From positions 1,302,001 through 1,366,000 of the forward strand of contig NZ_CP073089.1 in NCBI RefSeq assembly GCF_018137945.1: a stretch of DNA of 64,000 nucleotides. Direction: 5' to 3'. This DNA is from Brevibacterium sp. W7.2 (GTDB taxonomy: Bacteria; Actinomycetota; Actinomycetes; Actinomycetales; Brevibacteriaceae). The notes beneath the pieces are model-generated. The model searched no databases and was not told the origin of the DNA. It was given only the letters and a program-made list of their open reading frames with translations. Made by a program: the position numbers and the translations under genes. Of the stretch, positions 1 to 8,717 are shown in pieces. Positions within the stretch are counted from its first letter, which is position 1. Each line of letters starts with the position of its first letter.

Positions 1-2
1 TC

Positions 3-740
3 GCCGAGAACGACGCGGGCGTGTTCCTGCGCAGGCTCTACACTCGGCCCGCCGATGGTCAGCTGGTCGCCATGGATTCGAAGCGCCGGGAGTTCGGGGG
101 CCTGCTGCGCCAGATGGTCCTCGTCCGCGATGACGTGTGCCGGACTCCGTGGTGCGACGCCCTGATCAAACATGCCGACCATGCCACGCCTGTCGCTGAT
201 GGCGGAGCCACCACCTGGGACAACGCTTCAGGATTGTGCGCCGCCTGCAATTACACGAAGGAGCTCGCGGGGTGGAGGCACCGAGCCACCGCCGACGAAC
301 TCATCGTCACGACGCCGACCGGCCACCGATACACAGTGAGAACCCGCCCGATCGACGGTCGAAGATCGAGCGTCGGACGACAACCGAATGCCCGCGACCC
401 GGGCGGCGAGAGAGAAGCAGGCGAGGCAGAAGCGCGTGGGAGTGAACTCGTCACGTCAGAGGTCTCGGAAGAGGCGAACTCACATGTCATCTGGCAGATC
501 ATCGAAGCATTTCCGGTGTCGCCGGAGTCCAGATGGCGCATCACCGGCGAGTTCACCGCGGCACTGACTCGAGGGGACCGGTCTGTCGTGACTCCGCACG
601 ATCGAGAACAGTCACCGGGTGGTCAATGCGGGACGTCGGGTCGGCGACGGCGGAGAGCGCCGCGAGCGAGTCGGCGGCCGGGGGAGAGCACGGTCGAGTC
701 TCGGCTGGCCAGAGAGGTCGAGGCACGGACAGGTGCCTGA
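3..740 (+). CDS. HNH endonuclease domain protein, DUF222/13E12 type, 5'-truncated by window
   Basis: The frame is open from the first complete codon, so the N-terminal DUF222 part lies outside the window. The visible part holds an HNH nuclease-like domain: CRTPWCDA near the front, then HADHATPVADGG and NASGLCAACNYTKE, giving two CxxC-type cysteine pairs around the HNH histidines. This layout is typical of the multicopy actinobacterial DUF222-HNH (13E12 repeat) family, whose biological role is not firmly established. After the domain the protein runs into an Arg/Glu/Ser-rich, probably disordered tail and stops at 738-740. An in-phase-looking Ser-Thr-Gly-Ser-Pro-Met repeat follows in another frame directly after the stop, so the tail may have been altered by a frameshift. 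Family call is firm, true length unknown. Confidence 0.8.
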   Translation, partial: AENDAGVFLRRLYTRPADGQLVAMDSKRREFGGLLRQMVLVRDDVCRTPWCDALIKHADHATPVADGGATTWDNASGLCAACNYTKELAGWRHRATADELIVTTPTGHRYTVRTRPIDGRRSSVGRQPNARDPGGEREAGEAEARGSELVTSEVSEEANSHVIWQIIEAFPVSPESRWRITGEFTAALTRGDRSVVTPHDREQSPGGQCGTSGRRRRRAPRASRRPGESTVESRLAREVEARTGA

Positions 741-752
741 TGACGCGCGGCT

Positions 753-824
753 GTCGACCGGCAGCCCGATGTCGACCGGCAGCCCGATGTCGACCGGCAG
801 CCCGATGTCAACCGGCAACCCGAA
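753..824 (+). repeat. 18-bp tandem repeat, four copies
   Basis: The unit gtcgaccggcagcccgat occurs perfectly at 753-770, 771-788 and 789-806, with a fourth copy differing at three positions at 807-824. The repeat starts 13 bp after the stop of the HNH gene. In one frame it would encode STGSPM repeats. The remaining sequence to the GNAT start (825-921) shows no gene. Confidence 0.9.
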
Positions 825-921
825 GTCGAATCGCAGCTCCCTGACGATTCTCTCGCCAGACTGCGACATCAGTTTGCCTGGTGTTCAGTGCAATGACTAC
901 TCAAGTCGTTAAGGTTGTAGT

Positions 922-1566
922 ATGAACGACCTTCCCGGGACCGGGGCACCGACGGCCGCGGACGCAACACTGCCTGTCGAACTCGTGTGGGGGCTTCCCG
1001 GCGGCCTCGGCGACACGTGGGAGCCGGTGGCATCGGCCGCCGGCGTGCACGGTGTGCTTCCGCCCCCGGACGAAGTCGGCGAACTCTACGGCGCCGCCGC
1101 CGCAGAACCGCCGCTCAACGAGGATCCGAAGTACGCGGCGCACTTCGCGAAGGTCTACGACGCCTCGGTGCGCAAGGGCCCGGTCCTCACCGCCCTCGTT
1201 CGCTCGGCCGGCGACGGCAGACTCCGCGCGATCGCCTACGGCCACTTCTGGGCATGGCAGGAGCAGAACTACGAATGGGCCTACGAACTCCGCGACCGCC
1301 TCGGCGACGCCGCCCCGACGCTCGAATGGACATTCGCACTCAACCTCCTCGCCCGCGACCCTCGCCTGCGGGCCTCCGGCCTCGGGCGCATCACCCTCGT
1401 GACCTGGCTGAGCGCGATCGCCGGCTACGGCTGCTGGCTGCAGACCGATGACATCGACAGCCCCGCGCGCCGCCTCTACGAAAGTCTCGGCTTCACCGCG
1501 CTCGGGCACGGACCCCAGGCCCCCAACGGTCGCCCCGGCCTCGTCTTGCACCGCCCACCGCTGTGA
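922..1566 (+). CDS. GNAT-like N-acetyltransferase family protein
   Basis: A 214-residue protein whose C-terminal half looks like the acetyl-CoA-binding part of a GNAT fold: RLRASGLGRITLVTWL resembles the pyrophosphate-binding motif A (xxRGxG/A), and ARRLYESLGFTALGHG is the usual motif B segment. The N-terminal 110 residues are less conserved and may carry the acceptor site. Such proteins transfer an acetyl group from acetyl-CoA to an amine; the substrate cannot be told. ATG lies only a few bases after an A/T-rich stretch (TTAAGGTTGTAGT), with no clear Shine-Dalgarno sequence, so the message may be leaderless. Confidence 0.6.
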   Translation: MNDLPGTGAPTAADATLPVELVWGLPGGLGDTWEPVASAAGVHGVLPPPDEVGELYGAAAAEPPLNEDPKYAAHFAKVYDASVRKGPVLTALVRSAGDGRLRAIAYGHFWAWQEQNYEWAYELRDRLGDAAPTLEWTFALNLLARDPRLRASGLGRITLVTWLSAIAGYGCWLQTDDIDSPARRLYESLGFTALGHGPQAPNGRPGLVLHRPPL

Positions 1567-1646
1567 CCCCGCCGCTGTGACCCATACCACTTCGAGAGAC
1601 GCGATCTGAGTCGAAAGTCACTCGGCTGAGCTGGCAGGATGGAAGC

Positions 1647-3887
1647 ATGAACAGTGCTTCGCCGGAATCCAGTGTCCAGTCTCCCGAACCCGACGATGAG
1701 AACCTCTGGCTCGAGGCCATCGACGGCGATGAACAGCTCGCCTGGGTCCGCGACCAGAACGCTGCCACCCTCGAACACTTCCGCGACGGACTCTTCGACC
1801 AGATGTCCGACGAGATCCTCACGGCTCTCGACTCCGACGACCGAATCCCCATGGTCACCAAACGCGGCGACCACTACGTCAACTTCTGGCGCGACAAGGA
1901 CCACCCGAAGGGCATCTGGCGCCGCACCACCTGGGACAGCTATGCCTCCGAGGACCCGGAGTGGGACGTCCTCCTCGACGTCGACGAACTCGCCCGCACC
2001 GAAGACACTCCATGGGTCTGGGCCGGTGCCTCGGTGCTGCGCCCCGACCACACTCGGGCCCTCGTGTCGCTCTCGCCCGACGGCGGCGACGCCCACCGGG
2101 TGCGCGAGTTCGACCTCGTGACGAAGACCTTCGTCGCCGACGGCTTCGACATCCCCGCCGCGAAGACCCGTTTCGCGTGGCTCGACGCCGACACGATCCT
2201 CGTGGCCACGGACACCGGACCCGACTCGCTGACCACCTCGTCCTACCCCCGCCAGGCTCGCGCCCTGCGCCGCGGGCAGGCGATCGCCGAGGCCCCCATC
2301 GTCGCCGAAGTGCCCCGCGACCACGTCGCGATCTTCGTCGGCAGCGACGTCGGCGCCCCGCAGCAGCGGACCCGCGACCGCGCCGTCGTCATCGACGCCA
2401 TCGACTTCTTCAACTCGACGGCCAGCTTCATCGACCTCGACGACATCAGGGCCGACGGCGGCAGCCTGCCGGCGACCGCCTCGGCGTGGGAGGACGCCTG
2501 GATCAGCGTCGACGTTCCGACCGACGTCTCCGTCGGCGTCGACGACGACCACGTGCTCTTCCGGCCGCAGACGGCCTGGGATGCCGGGGACGTCGTCGTT
2601 CCCGCCGGCGGCCTCGCCGTCGCCCCCACCGCCGAGGTCAAGGCGGGCACGATCCGACCTCGCGTCATCTTCGCGCCCGACGACCACACCGCCCTGGGAT
2701 CCTGGGCGAAGACCCGTGACTTCCTCGTCCTCGAACTCCTCCGCGACGTCCAGTCCGAACTCCTCGTCCTCGACCCCGCCGCCGACTTCGCGTCGACGCC
2801 GCTGCCGGGAGTGCCCGCGAACCACATGGTCAGCCTCAGCCCCGTCGACCCCGACGACGACGCGACGGCCAACGACTTCTGGCTCGTCAGCACCGGGTTC
2901 CTCACCCCGTCGACCCTGTCCTACGGCAGCCTCGGCGGCGCCCGCGACGCGGCAAGCACCAACCCTGACCCGGCAGGCACCGACCGCGACGCGGCAGGCA
3001 CCGACGGCGCGGACACCGCCGTCATCAAATCCTCGCCCGCGCTCTTCCCCGCCACCGGATTCAGCGTCGAACAGCACTTCGCGACGAGCGCCGACGGGAC
3101 CCGGATCCCGTACTTCCAGATCGCCGAGGAGGGACTCACCCTCGACGGCGCCAACCCGACCCTCCTCGACGGCTACGGCGGATTCGAAGTCAGCCGCACC
3201 CCCGTCTACTCGCCGATCGTCGGCCTCGGCTGGCTGTCGCGGGAGACGACGGGCGACTCGTCGCTGCCGGCGGGCAGGAAGGGCGTCTACGTGCTGGCCA
3301 ACATCCGCGGCGGCGGAGAGTACGGTCCGGTGTGGCACACCTCGGCGATGCGGGAGAACCGGATGCGCGCCTACGAGGACTTCTCCGCCGTCGCCCGCGA
3401 CCTCATCGACCGCGGCGTCACCCGCCCGGCGAACCTCGGCTGCGCCGGGGGATCGAACGGCGGCCTCCTCGTCGGGAACATGCTCACGCAGTACCCGGAG
3501 CTCTTCGGCGCCGTCTCCTGCGGCGTGCCGCTGCTCGACATGCGCCGCTACACGAAGCTGAGCGCCGGCTACTCGTGGAAGGCCGAATACGGTGACCCCG
3601 ACGTGCCGGAGGACTGGGAGTTCATCCGCACCTTCTCGCCGTACCACCTCCTCGCCGCCGACGTCGACTATCCGCCGGTCCTCTTCTGGACGGCCACCTC
3701 GGATGACCGGGTCGGACCCGTCCAGGCGCGGAAGATGGCCGCCCGCATGCAGGCGATGGACATCCCCGACGTCTGGTTCTTCGAGGACACCGAGGGCGGG
3801 CATGCGGCGGCCTCGGACAACAAGCAGGCGGCGTTCGTCCGGGCGCTGAGCTACCGCTTCCTCTGGAGGTCCCTGACCGGACAGTGA
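1647..3887 (+). CDS. Prolyl oligopeptidase family serine peptidase (S9A)
   Basis: At 746 residues this matches the full length of S9A oligopeptidases: an N-terminal beta-propeller (roughly 80-450) and a C-terminal alpha/beta-hydrolase domain. The catalytic triad is visible: Ser603 in GGSNGG, Asp686/687 in SDDRVGP and His719 in EGGHAA. NIRGGGEYG just before the nucleophile is the family's oxyanion segment. Enzymes of this family cleave short peptides, often after proline, in the cytosol; there is no signal peptide here. The propeller-to-hydrolase linker contains three 7-residue repeats (residues 433-453) made by a 21-bp tandem repeat. The start is backed by GGATGGAAG just upstream of ATG. The gene appears monocistronic. 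Confidence 0.9.
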   Translation: MNSASPESSVQSPEPDDENLWLEAIDGDEQLAWVRDQNAATLEHFRDGLFDQMSDEILTALDSDDRIPMVTKRGDHYVNFWRDKDHPKGIWRRTTWDSYASEDPEWDVLLDVDELARTEDTPWVWAGASVLRPDHTRALVSLSPDGGDAHRVREFDLVTKTFVADGFDIPAAKTRFAWLDADTILVATDTGPDSLTTSSYPRQARALRRGQAIAEAPIVAEVPRDHVAIFVGSDVGAPQQRTRDRAVVIDAIDFFNSTASFIDLDDIRADGGSLPATASAWEDAWISVDVPTDVSVGVDDDHVLFRPQTAWDAGDVVVPAGGLAVAPTAEVKAGTIRPRVIFAPDDHTALGSWAKTRDFLVLELLRDVQSELLVLDPAADFASTPLPGVPANHMVSLSPVDPDDDATANDFWLVSTGFLTPSTLSYGSLGGARDAASTNPDPAGTDRDAAGTDGADTAVIKSSPALFPATGFSVEQHFATSADGTRIPYFQIAEEGLTLDGANPTLLDGYGGFEVSRTPVYSPIVGLGWLSRETTGDSSLPAGRKGVYVLANIRGGGEYGPVWHTSAMRENRMRAYEDFSAVARDLIDRGVTRPANLGCAGGSNGGLLVGNMLTQYPELFGAVSCGVPLLDMRRYTKLSAGYSWKAEYGDPDVPEDWEFIRTFSPYHLLAADVDYPPVLFWTATSDDRVGPVQARKMAARMQAMDIPDVWFFEDTEGGHAAASDNKQAAFVRALSYRFLWRSLTGQ
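2943..3005 (+). repeat. 21-bp tandem repeat inside the S9 peptidase gene, three copies
   Basis: Units at 2943-2963, 2964-2984 and 2985-3005 encode RDAASTN, PDPAGTD and RDAAGTD. Because the unit is a multiple of three, copy-number change would only lengthen or shorten a linker. Confidence 0.8.
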
Positions 3888-3936
3888 CCGAGTGACCGGA
3901 CTGGCCGCCTCACGTGGGGCGGCGTAGCGTGGAACC

Positions 3937-5016
3937 ATGACGAATGAGACCCAGCAGTTCCACGCCGAATACAAGGTGATCGGCGGCAAACTCGTCGTCG
4001 CCGACGTCGAGACCGACGGGCAGGTCATCACCGGCCTGCAGATCTCCGGCGACTTCTTCCTCGAACCCGAGGACGCCTACTTCGATCTCGCTCCCGCGCT
4101 CATCGGGGCAAGCGTCACCGCCGACAACACGCAGCTGCGCGACCGCCTCGACGCGGCCCTGGCTGCGTACGGGTCCGAACTCGCGATGCACGGCTTCTCC
4201 ACCGCCGATGTCGCCACCGTCGTGCGCCGCGCCCTCGGCTCGGCCGCGAACTTCACCGACTTCGACTGGCAGCTCATCCGCGGCGACGTCCTGCCCACGC
4301 GAGTCAACGTCGCCCTCGACCAGGTCCTCCTCGAAGAGGTCTCCGCCGGTCGCCGGGCGCCGACCCTGCGGTTCTGGGAATGGGACGACACCGCCACCGT
4401 CATCGGCGCCTTCCAGTCCTACGCCAACGAGATCCGGCCGGCAGGCGTCGAGAAGTACGGTGTCGAGGTCGTGCGCCGGATCTCCGGCGGCGGGGCGATG
4501 TTCATGGAAGGCGGCAACTGCATCACCTACTCGATGTTCGTGCCGCCCTCGCTCGTCGCCGGTCTCGACTACCAGGAGTCCTACGTCTTCCTCGACCAGT
4601 GGGTGCTCGCGGCCCTGCAGGGTCTCGGCGTCGACGCGTTCTACAAGCCCATCAACGACATCTCCTCGACGGCCGGGAAGATCGGCGGTGCCGCGCAGAA
4701 GCGCCTGCGCGACGGCACGCTGCTCCACCACGCGACGATGAGCTACGACATCGACGCGGACAAGATGGTCGAGATCCTGCGCATCGGCGAGGCGAAGCTC
4801 TCGGACAAGGGCGTGGCGAGTGCGAAGAAGCGCGTCGACCCGCTGCGCAGCCAGACGGGGGAGTCCCGCGAGGCCATCATCGACACGATGGCCCGGACCT
4901 TCATCGACCGCTACGGCGCCACCGAGGACACGTACACCGAGGCGGAGCTGACCCGCGCGCGCGAGCTCGTCACCGAGAAGTTCGGCACCGAGGCATGGAC
5001 GCACCGGGTCCCGTGA
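3937..5016 (+). CDS. Lipoate-protein ligase family protein with N-terminal accessory domain
   Basis: The catalytic half (about 100-359) is of the BPL/LplA fold: RRISGGGAMFMEGGN is the ligand-binding glycine motif and the segment from NDISS through GKIGGAAQKR carries the conserved lysine. Lipoate ligases activate lipoate with ATP and attach it to E2 and H-protein lysines. The first about 90 residues (YKVIGGKLVVADVETDG, then SGDFFLEPED) resemble the small accessory domain that in Escherichia coli LplA lies at the C-terminus, so the domain order is swapped. The next gene overlaps its stop by four bases if GTG is used. Attachment of another acyl group, for example octanoate, is possible. Confidence 0.8.
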   Translation: MTNETQQFHAEYKVIGGKLVVADVETDGQVITGLQISGDFFLEPEDAYFDLAPALIGASVTADNTQLRDRLDAALAAYGSELAMHGFSTADVATVVRRALGSAANFTDFDWQLIRGDVLPTRVNVALDQVLLEEVSAGRRAPTLRFWEWDDTATVIGAFQSYANEIRPAGVEKYGVEVVRRISGGGAMFMEGGNCITYSMFVPPSLVAGLDYQESYVFLDQWVLAALQGLGVDAFYKPINDISSTAGKIGGAAQKRLRDGTLLHHATMSYDIDADKMVEILRIGEAKLSDKGVASAKKRVDPLRSQTGESREAIIDTMARTFIDRYGATEDTYTEAELTRARELVTEKFGTEAWTHRVP

Positions 5017-5018
5017 GC

Positions 5019-5735
5019 ATGCCCGGCACGATCGTCGCCCTCGGCGGGGGCGGGTTCTCGATGTCCGAGACCGGGGAATCGGCGATCGACGACTGGCTGC
5101 TCGCGCGGGCCGGGGCGAACCGGCCAGGCCGCCTGCCCGCCGTCTGCTTCATCCCCACCGCCGCCGGCGACAGCCGTGACTACTGTGAGCGCTTCGAGGC
5201 GGCCTTCGCAGGCCGGGCGCGCACCCGCGTGCTCTCCCTGTTCGGGCAGAACCCATGGGACTACGCGCACCCGGAGATGCTGCTCGACATGGATCTCGTC
5301 TACGTCGGCGGGGGATCGACGGTCAACCTGCTCGCCCTGTGGCGGCGCCACGGCGTCGACACCGTGCTGCGCAGAGCCGCGGCCGACGGTACGATCCTCG
5401 CCGGCATCAGTGCGGGCGCGAACTGCTGGTTCGAGGGCTCCTCGACGGACTCGTTCGGTCCGCTCGCCCCGCTGCGCGACGGCCTCGGGTTCCTCGCCGG
5501 CAGCGCCTGCCCGCACTTCCACGGAGAGGAGGGCCGCGCCGACTCCTTCCGCACCTGGATCGGCGAAGGTGCACTGCCGGGGCCGGGGTACGGCATCGAC
5601 GACGGCACGGCACTCGTCTTCGAGGACGGAACGCTCACCTCGGCGCTCACCGAGGAACCGGGCGCCGGAGCCCTCCTCATCGACCGCGCCTCCGAAACCC
5701 CCGTGGCGACGACCCGGCTGGGCGGGCCGACATGA
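5019..5735 (+). CDS. Peptidase E (S51 family)
   Basis: A 238-residue S51 peptidase, a glutamine-amidotransferase-like fold that in the family cleaves Asp-X dipeptides. The nucleophile is Ser131 in GISAGA; VYVGGGSTVNLLALW precedes it and LALV-type strands follow, as in PepE and cyanophycinase relatives. The N-terminus TIVALGGGGFSMSE is the usual opening strand. I chose ATG at 5019; a GTG at 5013 in the same frame overlaps the stop of the lipoate ligase as GTGA and would add two residues. The gene is translationally coupled to both neighbours and has no signal peptide, so it acts in the cytosol. Confidence 0.85.
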   Translation: MPGTIVALGGGGFSMSETGESAIDDWLLARAGANRPGRLPAVCFIPTAAGDSRDYCERFEAAFAGRARTRVLSLFGQNPWDYAHPEMLLDMDLVYVGGGSTVNLLALWRRHGVDTVLRRAAADGTILAGISAGANCWFEGSSTDSFGPLAPLRDGLGFLAGSACPHFHGEEGRADSFRTWIGEGALPGPGYGIDDGTALVFEDGTLTSALTEEPGAGALLIDRASETPVATTRLGGPT

Positions 5736-6166
5736 TCCGGCGGAAGCTCTCACCCGAAGAGCGCTGGGAGCGCAGCCAGCGGCGGGAGGCGATCGCCCTC
5801 ATCGTCGTTTCGGGAGTCTTCGTCCTCTTCGGCGGAATCCTGGCCCTGACCGGCGAGGTCGTCGCGATCCTCGTCATCCTCTTCTTCTCCGGCTGCCTGC
5901 TCGCCGGCATCATGCGCCTGCCGCGGGTGAGTGCGCGCACCGCTCTGCTGGCCTGCATTCTCGGGTGCTTCGGCTTCGCGGCCGCGTGCGCCGGGATCCT
6001 CATCCTCGCCCTGACCGGAGTGCCGTTCGATTCCGCGTACCTCTCCCAGCGAACCCTCGCGCTTATCGCCGCGGTCGGCGTCGTGTTCTTCGGCGGGGGC
6101 GGCATCCTGCTGGCCGTCCTCGCCTGGCGGAACCGCTCCGGACCGAACGCATCACCGCCTCGGTGA
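5732..6166 (+). CDS. Small hydrophobic membrane protein, unknown function
   Basis: The ATG overlaps the stop of the peptidase E gene (ATGA). The 144-residue product begins with a charged segment (RRKLSPEERWERSQRRE) and then has about four hydrophobic stretches suited to span the membrane: near 22-42, 44-62, 74-96 and 112-134. I do not recognise the family. Its coupling to peptidase E suggests coexpression only. Confidence 0.65.
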   Translation: MIRRKLSPEERWERSQRREAIALIVVSGVFVLFGGILALTGEVVAILVILFFSGCLLAGIMRLPRVSARTALLACILGCFGFAAACAGILILALTGVPFDSAYLSQRTLALIAAVGVVFFGGGGILLAVLAWRNRSGPNASPPR

Positions 6167-6213
6167 CTCTGTAGGATTGTGGCGAACGTCGTCCTCAACC
6201 TCCAAGGAGCACC

Positions 6214-6999
6214 ATGCGCCAGGTCGAACCGTCCGTTGAACTGCTCGCCAAGCCCAGCATCGATTGGGAGGCGATGAGGACCTACCTCGACGACGTCGGC
6301 GGCTCCTCATGGGCGGATCGGGTCGAAGCCGCCGAGTCCCCGGACGCCGAGGATCTCCTCGAGTTCTCCGGCCGCATGTGCTACCGCTCGTGGGAGCCGG
6401 GACTCAACCCCAACGTCTCGCGGGTGCGCACGGATTCGGCCTCGTACCTCGGCAACGTCATCTCCTCCCAGCACGGATCGGTCCTCGAGCACGCGAACTT
6501 CACGTTCGTCCTCCACAACGTCTCGCGCGTGCTCACCCACGAGCTCATCCGCCACCGCGCCGGATCCGCGTTCTCGCAGGAGTCGCTGCGCTACGTCCGC
6601 CTCGCCGACATTCCGTTCTGGTTCCCCGACTGGGCGCGTGAGGACCCCGAGCTCATGGAGCGCTCCCTCCAGGTGCTCGACACCCTCGAGGAGCACCAGA
6701 AGTGGATGGCCGAGCACTTCGGCCTCGACGAGGAGGGCACGAAGTTCGCGCACAAGAAGCACATGACGTCGTTCATGCGCCGCTTCGCGCCCGAGGGCCT
6801 GGCCACCGGCATCGTCTACACCGCGAACCTCCGCTCCCTGCGCCACGTCATCGAGATGCGCACCGCGAAGGGCGCCGAGGAGGAGATCCGCCTCGTCTTC
6901 AACAAGATCGGTGAGATCATGCAGGCCGAGGCCCCCGCGATCTTCGCCGACTACGAGATCGTCGACGGGGAATGGATCCCCGGGACCCGCAAGGCCTGA
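6214..6999 (+). CDS. thyX: Flavin-dependent thymidylate synthase
   Basis: ThyX makes dTMP from dUMP using methylene-tetrahydrofolate, NADPH and FAD. The 261-residue product has the family signature RHRxxSxxxxSxRY at residues 113-127 (RHRAGSAFSQESLRY), preceded by the flavin-contact segment SVLEHANFTF. Length fits the family. A good ribosome site (AAGGAG) lies seven bases before ATG. This is the usual actinobacterial solution for thymidylate and may work alongside or in place of ThyA, which is not in the window. Confidence 0.95.
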   Translation: MRQVEPSVELLAKPSIDWEAMRTYLDDVGGSSWADRVEAAESPDAEDLLEFSGRMCYRSWEPGLNPNVSRVRTDSASYLGNVISSQHGSVLEHANFTFVLHNVSRVLTHELIRHRAGSAFSQESLRYVRLADIPFWFPDWAREDPELMERSLQVLDTLEEHQKWMAEHFGLDEEGTKFAHKKHMTSFMRRFAPEGLATGIVYTANLRSLRHVIEMRTAKGAEEEIRLVFNKIGEIMQAEAPAIFADYEIVDGEWIPGTRKA

Positions 7000-7037
7000 G
7001 AACCCCGCACCCACCGCCACCGAGGAGAGGCACCGTT

Positions 7038-7616
7038 ATGGCTGACATCTTCAACGCCGAACTCAGCCCCGGCAAGCTCGAGGTCATCACGACCTGGGTG
7101 GCCGGGCAGGACTGGGCGGCCGACCTCGATCTCGAGCGGCAGCCGCTGGAGCAGGTGACCTCCTACCGCCTCGACGACCCCGCCGGTGAGGTCGGGCTCG
7201 AGGTCCACATCGTCTCCAGCGGCGCGCGCACGTTCCAGGTGCCGCTGACGTATCGCGGGGCGCCTCTCGACGGCGCCGAGGAGGCCCTCATCACGACGAT
7301 GGACCACTCCGTGCTCGGCACCCGCTGGGTCTACGCGGGCATGGGCGACCCCCTGTTCCGGCGGCGGCTCGATGCGACGATCGCCACCGCGGGCACCGGA
7401 GCCAAGCAGTACCTCGTCGACGACGAGGGCAACCGCGTCGAGGAGATCACCGAGGTGGCCCATGTCCACGGCACCGGCCCGCTCGTCGGCGCCGGCGACG
7501 TCGATCTCCTCACCGAACTCACCCTCGACTCACCGCTCGAAGGCACCGAGTCCGGCCTCCTCCTCGGCCGCTGGCCGGGTCAGGAGCACTCGGTCGTCCT
7601 CGCGGTCATGGAGTGA
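7038..7616 (+). CDS. Maltokinase N-terminal cap-like domain protein
   Basis: A 192-residue protein preceded by GAGGAGAGG eight bases before ATG. The order of segments (LEVHIVSS, QVPLTYRGAPL, HSVLGTRWVYAG, GDPLF) resembles the cap domain found at the N-terminus of actinobacterial maltokinases, here free-standing. Stand-alone copies are common in actinomycetes and are often named after glucan enzymes without biochemical proof. No catalytic motif can be assigned. It follows thyX by 38 bases, and the next gene is convergent. Confidence 0.6.
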   Translation: MADIFNAELSPGKLEVITTWVAGQDWAADLDLERQPLEQVTSYRLDDPAGEVGLEVHIVSSGARTFQVPLTYRGAPLDGAEEALITTMDHSVLGTRWVYAGMGDPLFRRRLDATIATAGTGAKQYLVDDEGNRVEEITEVAHVHGTGPLVGAGDVDLLTELTLDSPLEGTESGLLLGRWPGQEHSVVLAVME

Positions 7617-7647
7617 GCTGAACCGGGCCGGCTGACCTCGGGTCCGC

Positions 7648-8712
7648 TCAGCGGCAGCGCCTGAGGTCGATGATCGTCATCCCGGCGCTCTGCCGGCTCG
7701 GATCATCCATGTCGAGCATCGCCTGGGGTGCCTCGTCGAGGCCGATGACGTCGGCGACGAGGTCCTGCGGCCGCAGATCGCCTGCGGTCACGAGGTCGAC
7801 GAGCTCGGGATATTCGGCGGCGGCCATGCCGTGGGACCCGAGGATGCTGAGTTCGCGGGCGATGACGCGGGGGACATCGACGACGGGCTCGCCGTCGAGC
7901 AGCCCGATCTGCACATGCCTGCCCAGCGGTGCCAGGGAGGCGATCGCCGAGGTGATCGTGTCCTGCCGTCCCAGGGCATCGACGGTCACCGCGACCCCGT
8001 CCGGGCAGTCGTCGGCGAACTGCGCGACCACCTCGGCGGCAAGCTCATGCGGGCCGAGATCGCGGGCATCCACCGTCCGGCTCGCCCCGAGCTCCCGCGC
8101 CCGCGCGAGCGCAGGCTGACTGACATCGACGGCGATGACCTGCGCTCCGACCGCACGGGCGATCATGATCGCCGAGAGCCCCACCCCGCCGCAGCCGAAC
8201 ACCGCGACGGTCTCGCCTGCGGTGAGCTCCGCGCGGACGCGGAGGCCGTGGAAGGCCGTGGCGAAGCGGCAGCCGAGGCCGACGACCGCGGCGGCCGGCA
8301 GCTCCTCGGGCACGGCGACGAGGTTGGCGTCGGCGTGGTGGATGACGACCTGATCGGCCCACGATCCGAAATGCGTGAAGCCCGGCTGCGTCTGATCGGG
8401 GCAGACCTGCGCCTGGCCCGAGCGGCACCACCGGCAGGTCCCGCACCCGCAGACGAAGGGCACCGTGACCCGCTGACCGATGGGGAATCCCGCGACCTCC
8501 GGTCCCGCCGAGGCGACCCGACCGACGAGCTCATGCCCGGGCACATGGGGCAGACTCACCGTCGAATCATGACCTGACCAGGCGTGATGATCGCTTCGGC
8601 AGACTCCGGTGGCTTCGACGTCGAGGACGACGCCGTGCTCCGGGGCCACGGGCGCGGGGAGGTCGCGGACCACGGGTGGCGTGGAGAACTCCTCGATGAC
8701 GACGGCGCGCAT
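7648..8712 (-). CDS. Zinc-dependent alcohol dehydrogenase family protein
   Basis: The 354-residue product is a medium-chain dehydrogenase. Catalytic zinc ligands are seen in GVCRSDHHAW and GHELVGRV, and the structural zinc site in CGCGTCRWCRSGQAQVC (four cysteines). The NAD(P)-binding motif is VAVFGCGGVGLSA. These enzymes interconvert alcohols and aldehydes or ketones; the exact substrate is unknown. The start is the ATG of MRAVVIEE, the normal opening of the family. It lies five bases after the next gene upstream on the minus strand, so the two are probably cotranscribed with hrpB. Confidence 0.88.
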   Translation of the reverse strand: MRAVVIEEFSTPPVVRDLPAPVAPEHGVVLDVEATGVCRSDHHAWSGHDSTVSLPHVPGHELVGRVASAGPEVAGFPIGQRVTVPFVCGCGTCRWCRSGQAQVCPDQTQPGFTHFGSWADQVVIHHADANLVAVPEELPAAAVVGLGCRFATAFHGLRVRAELTAGETVAVFGCGGVGLSAIMIARAVGAQVIAVDVSQPALARARELGASRTVDARDLGPHELAAEVVAQFADDCPDGVAVTVDALGRQDTITSAIASLAPLGRHVQIGLLDGEPVVDVPRVIARELSILGSHGMAAAEYPELVDLVTAGDLRPQDLVADVIGLDEAPQAMLDMDDPSRQSAGMTIIDLRRCR

Positions 8713-8717
8713 ATCGG

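Noticed and set aside
885-921. ACTAC...GTAGT dyad before the GNAT gene as a MerR-type operator
   Set aside because: Arms are short and interrupted and no regulator gene is near.
1476-4031. Long minus-strand open frame opposite the S9 peptidase gene
   Set aside because: Its protein is a Val/Arg/Gly/Glu-rich antisense shadow; the plus strand carries a complete catalytic triad.
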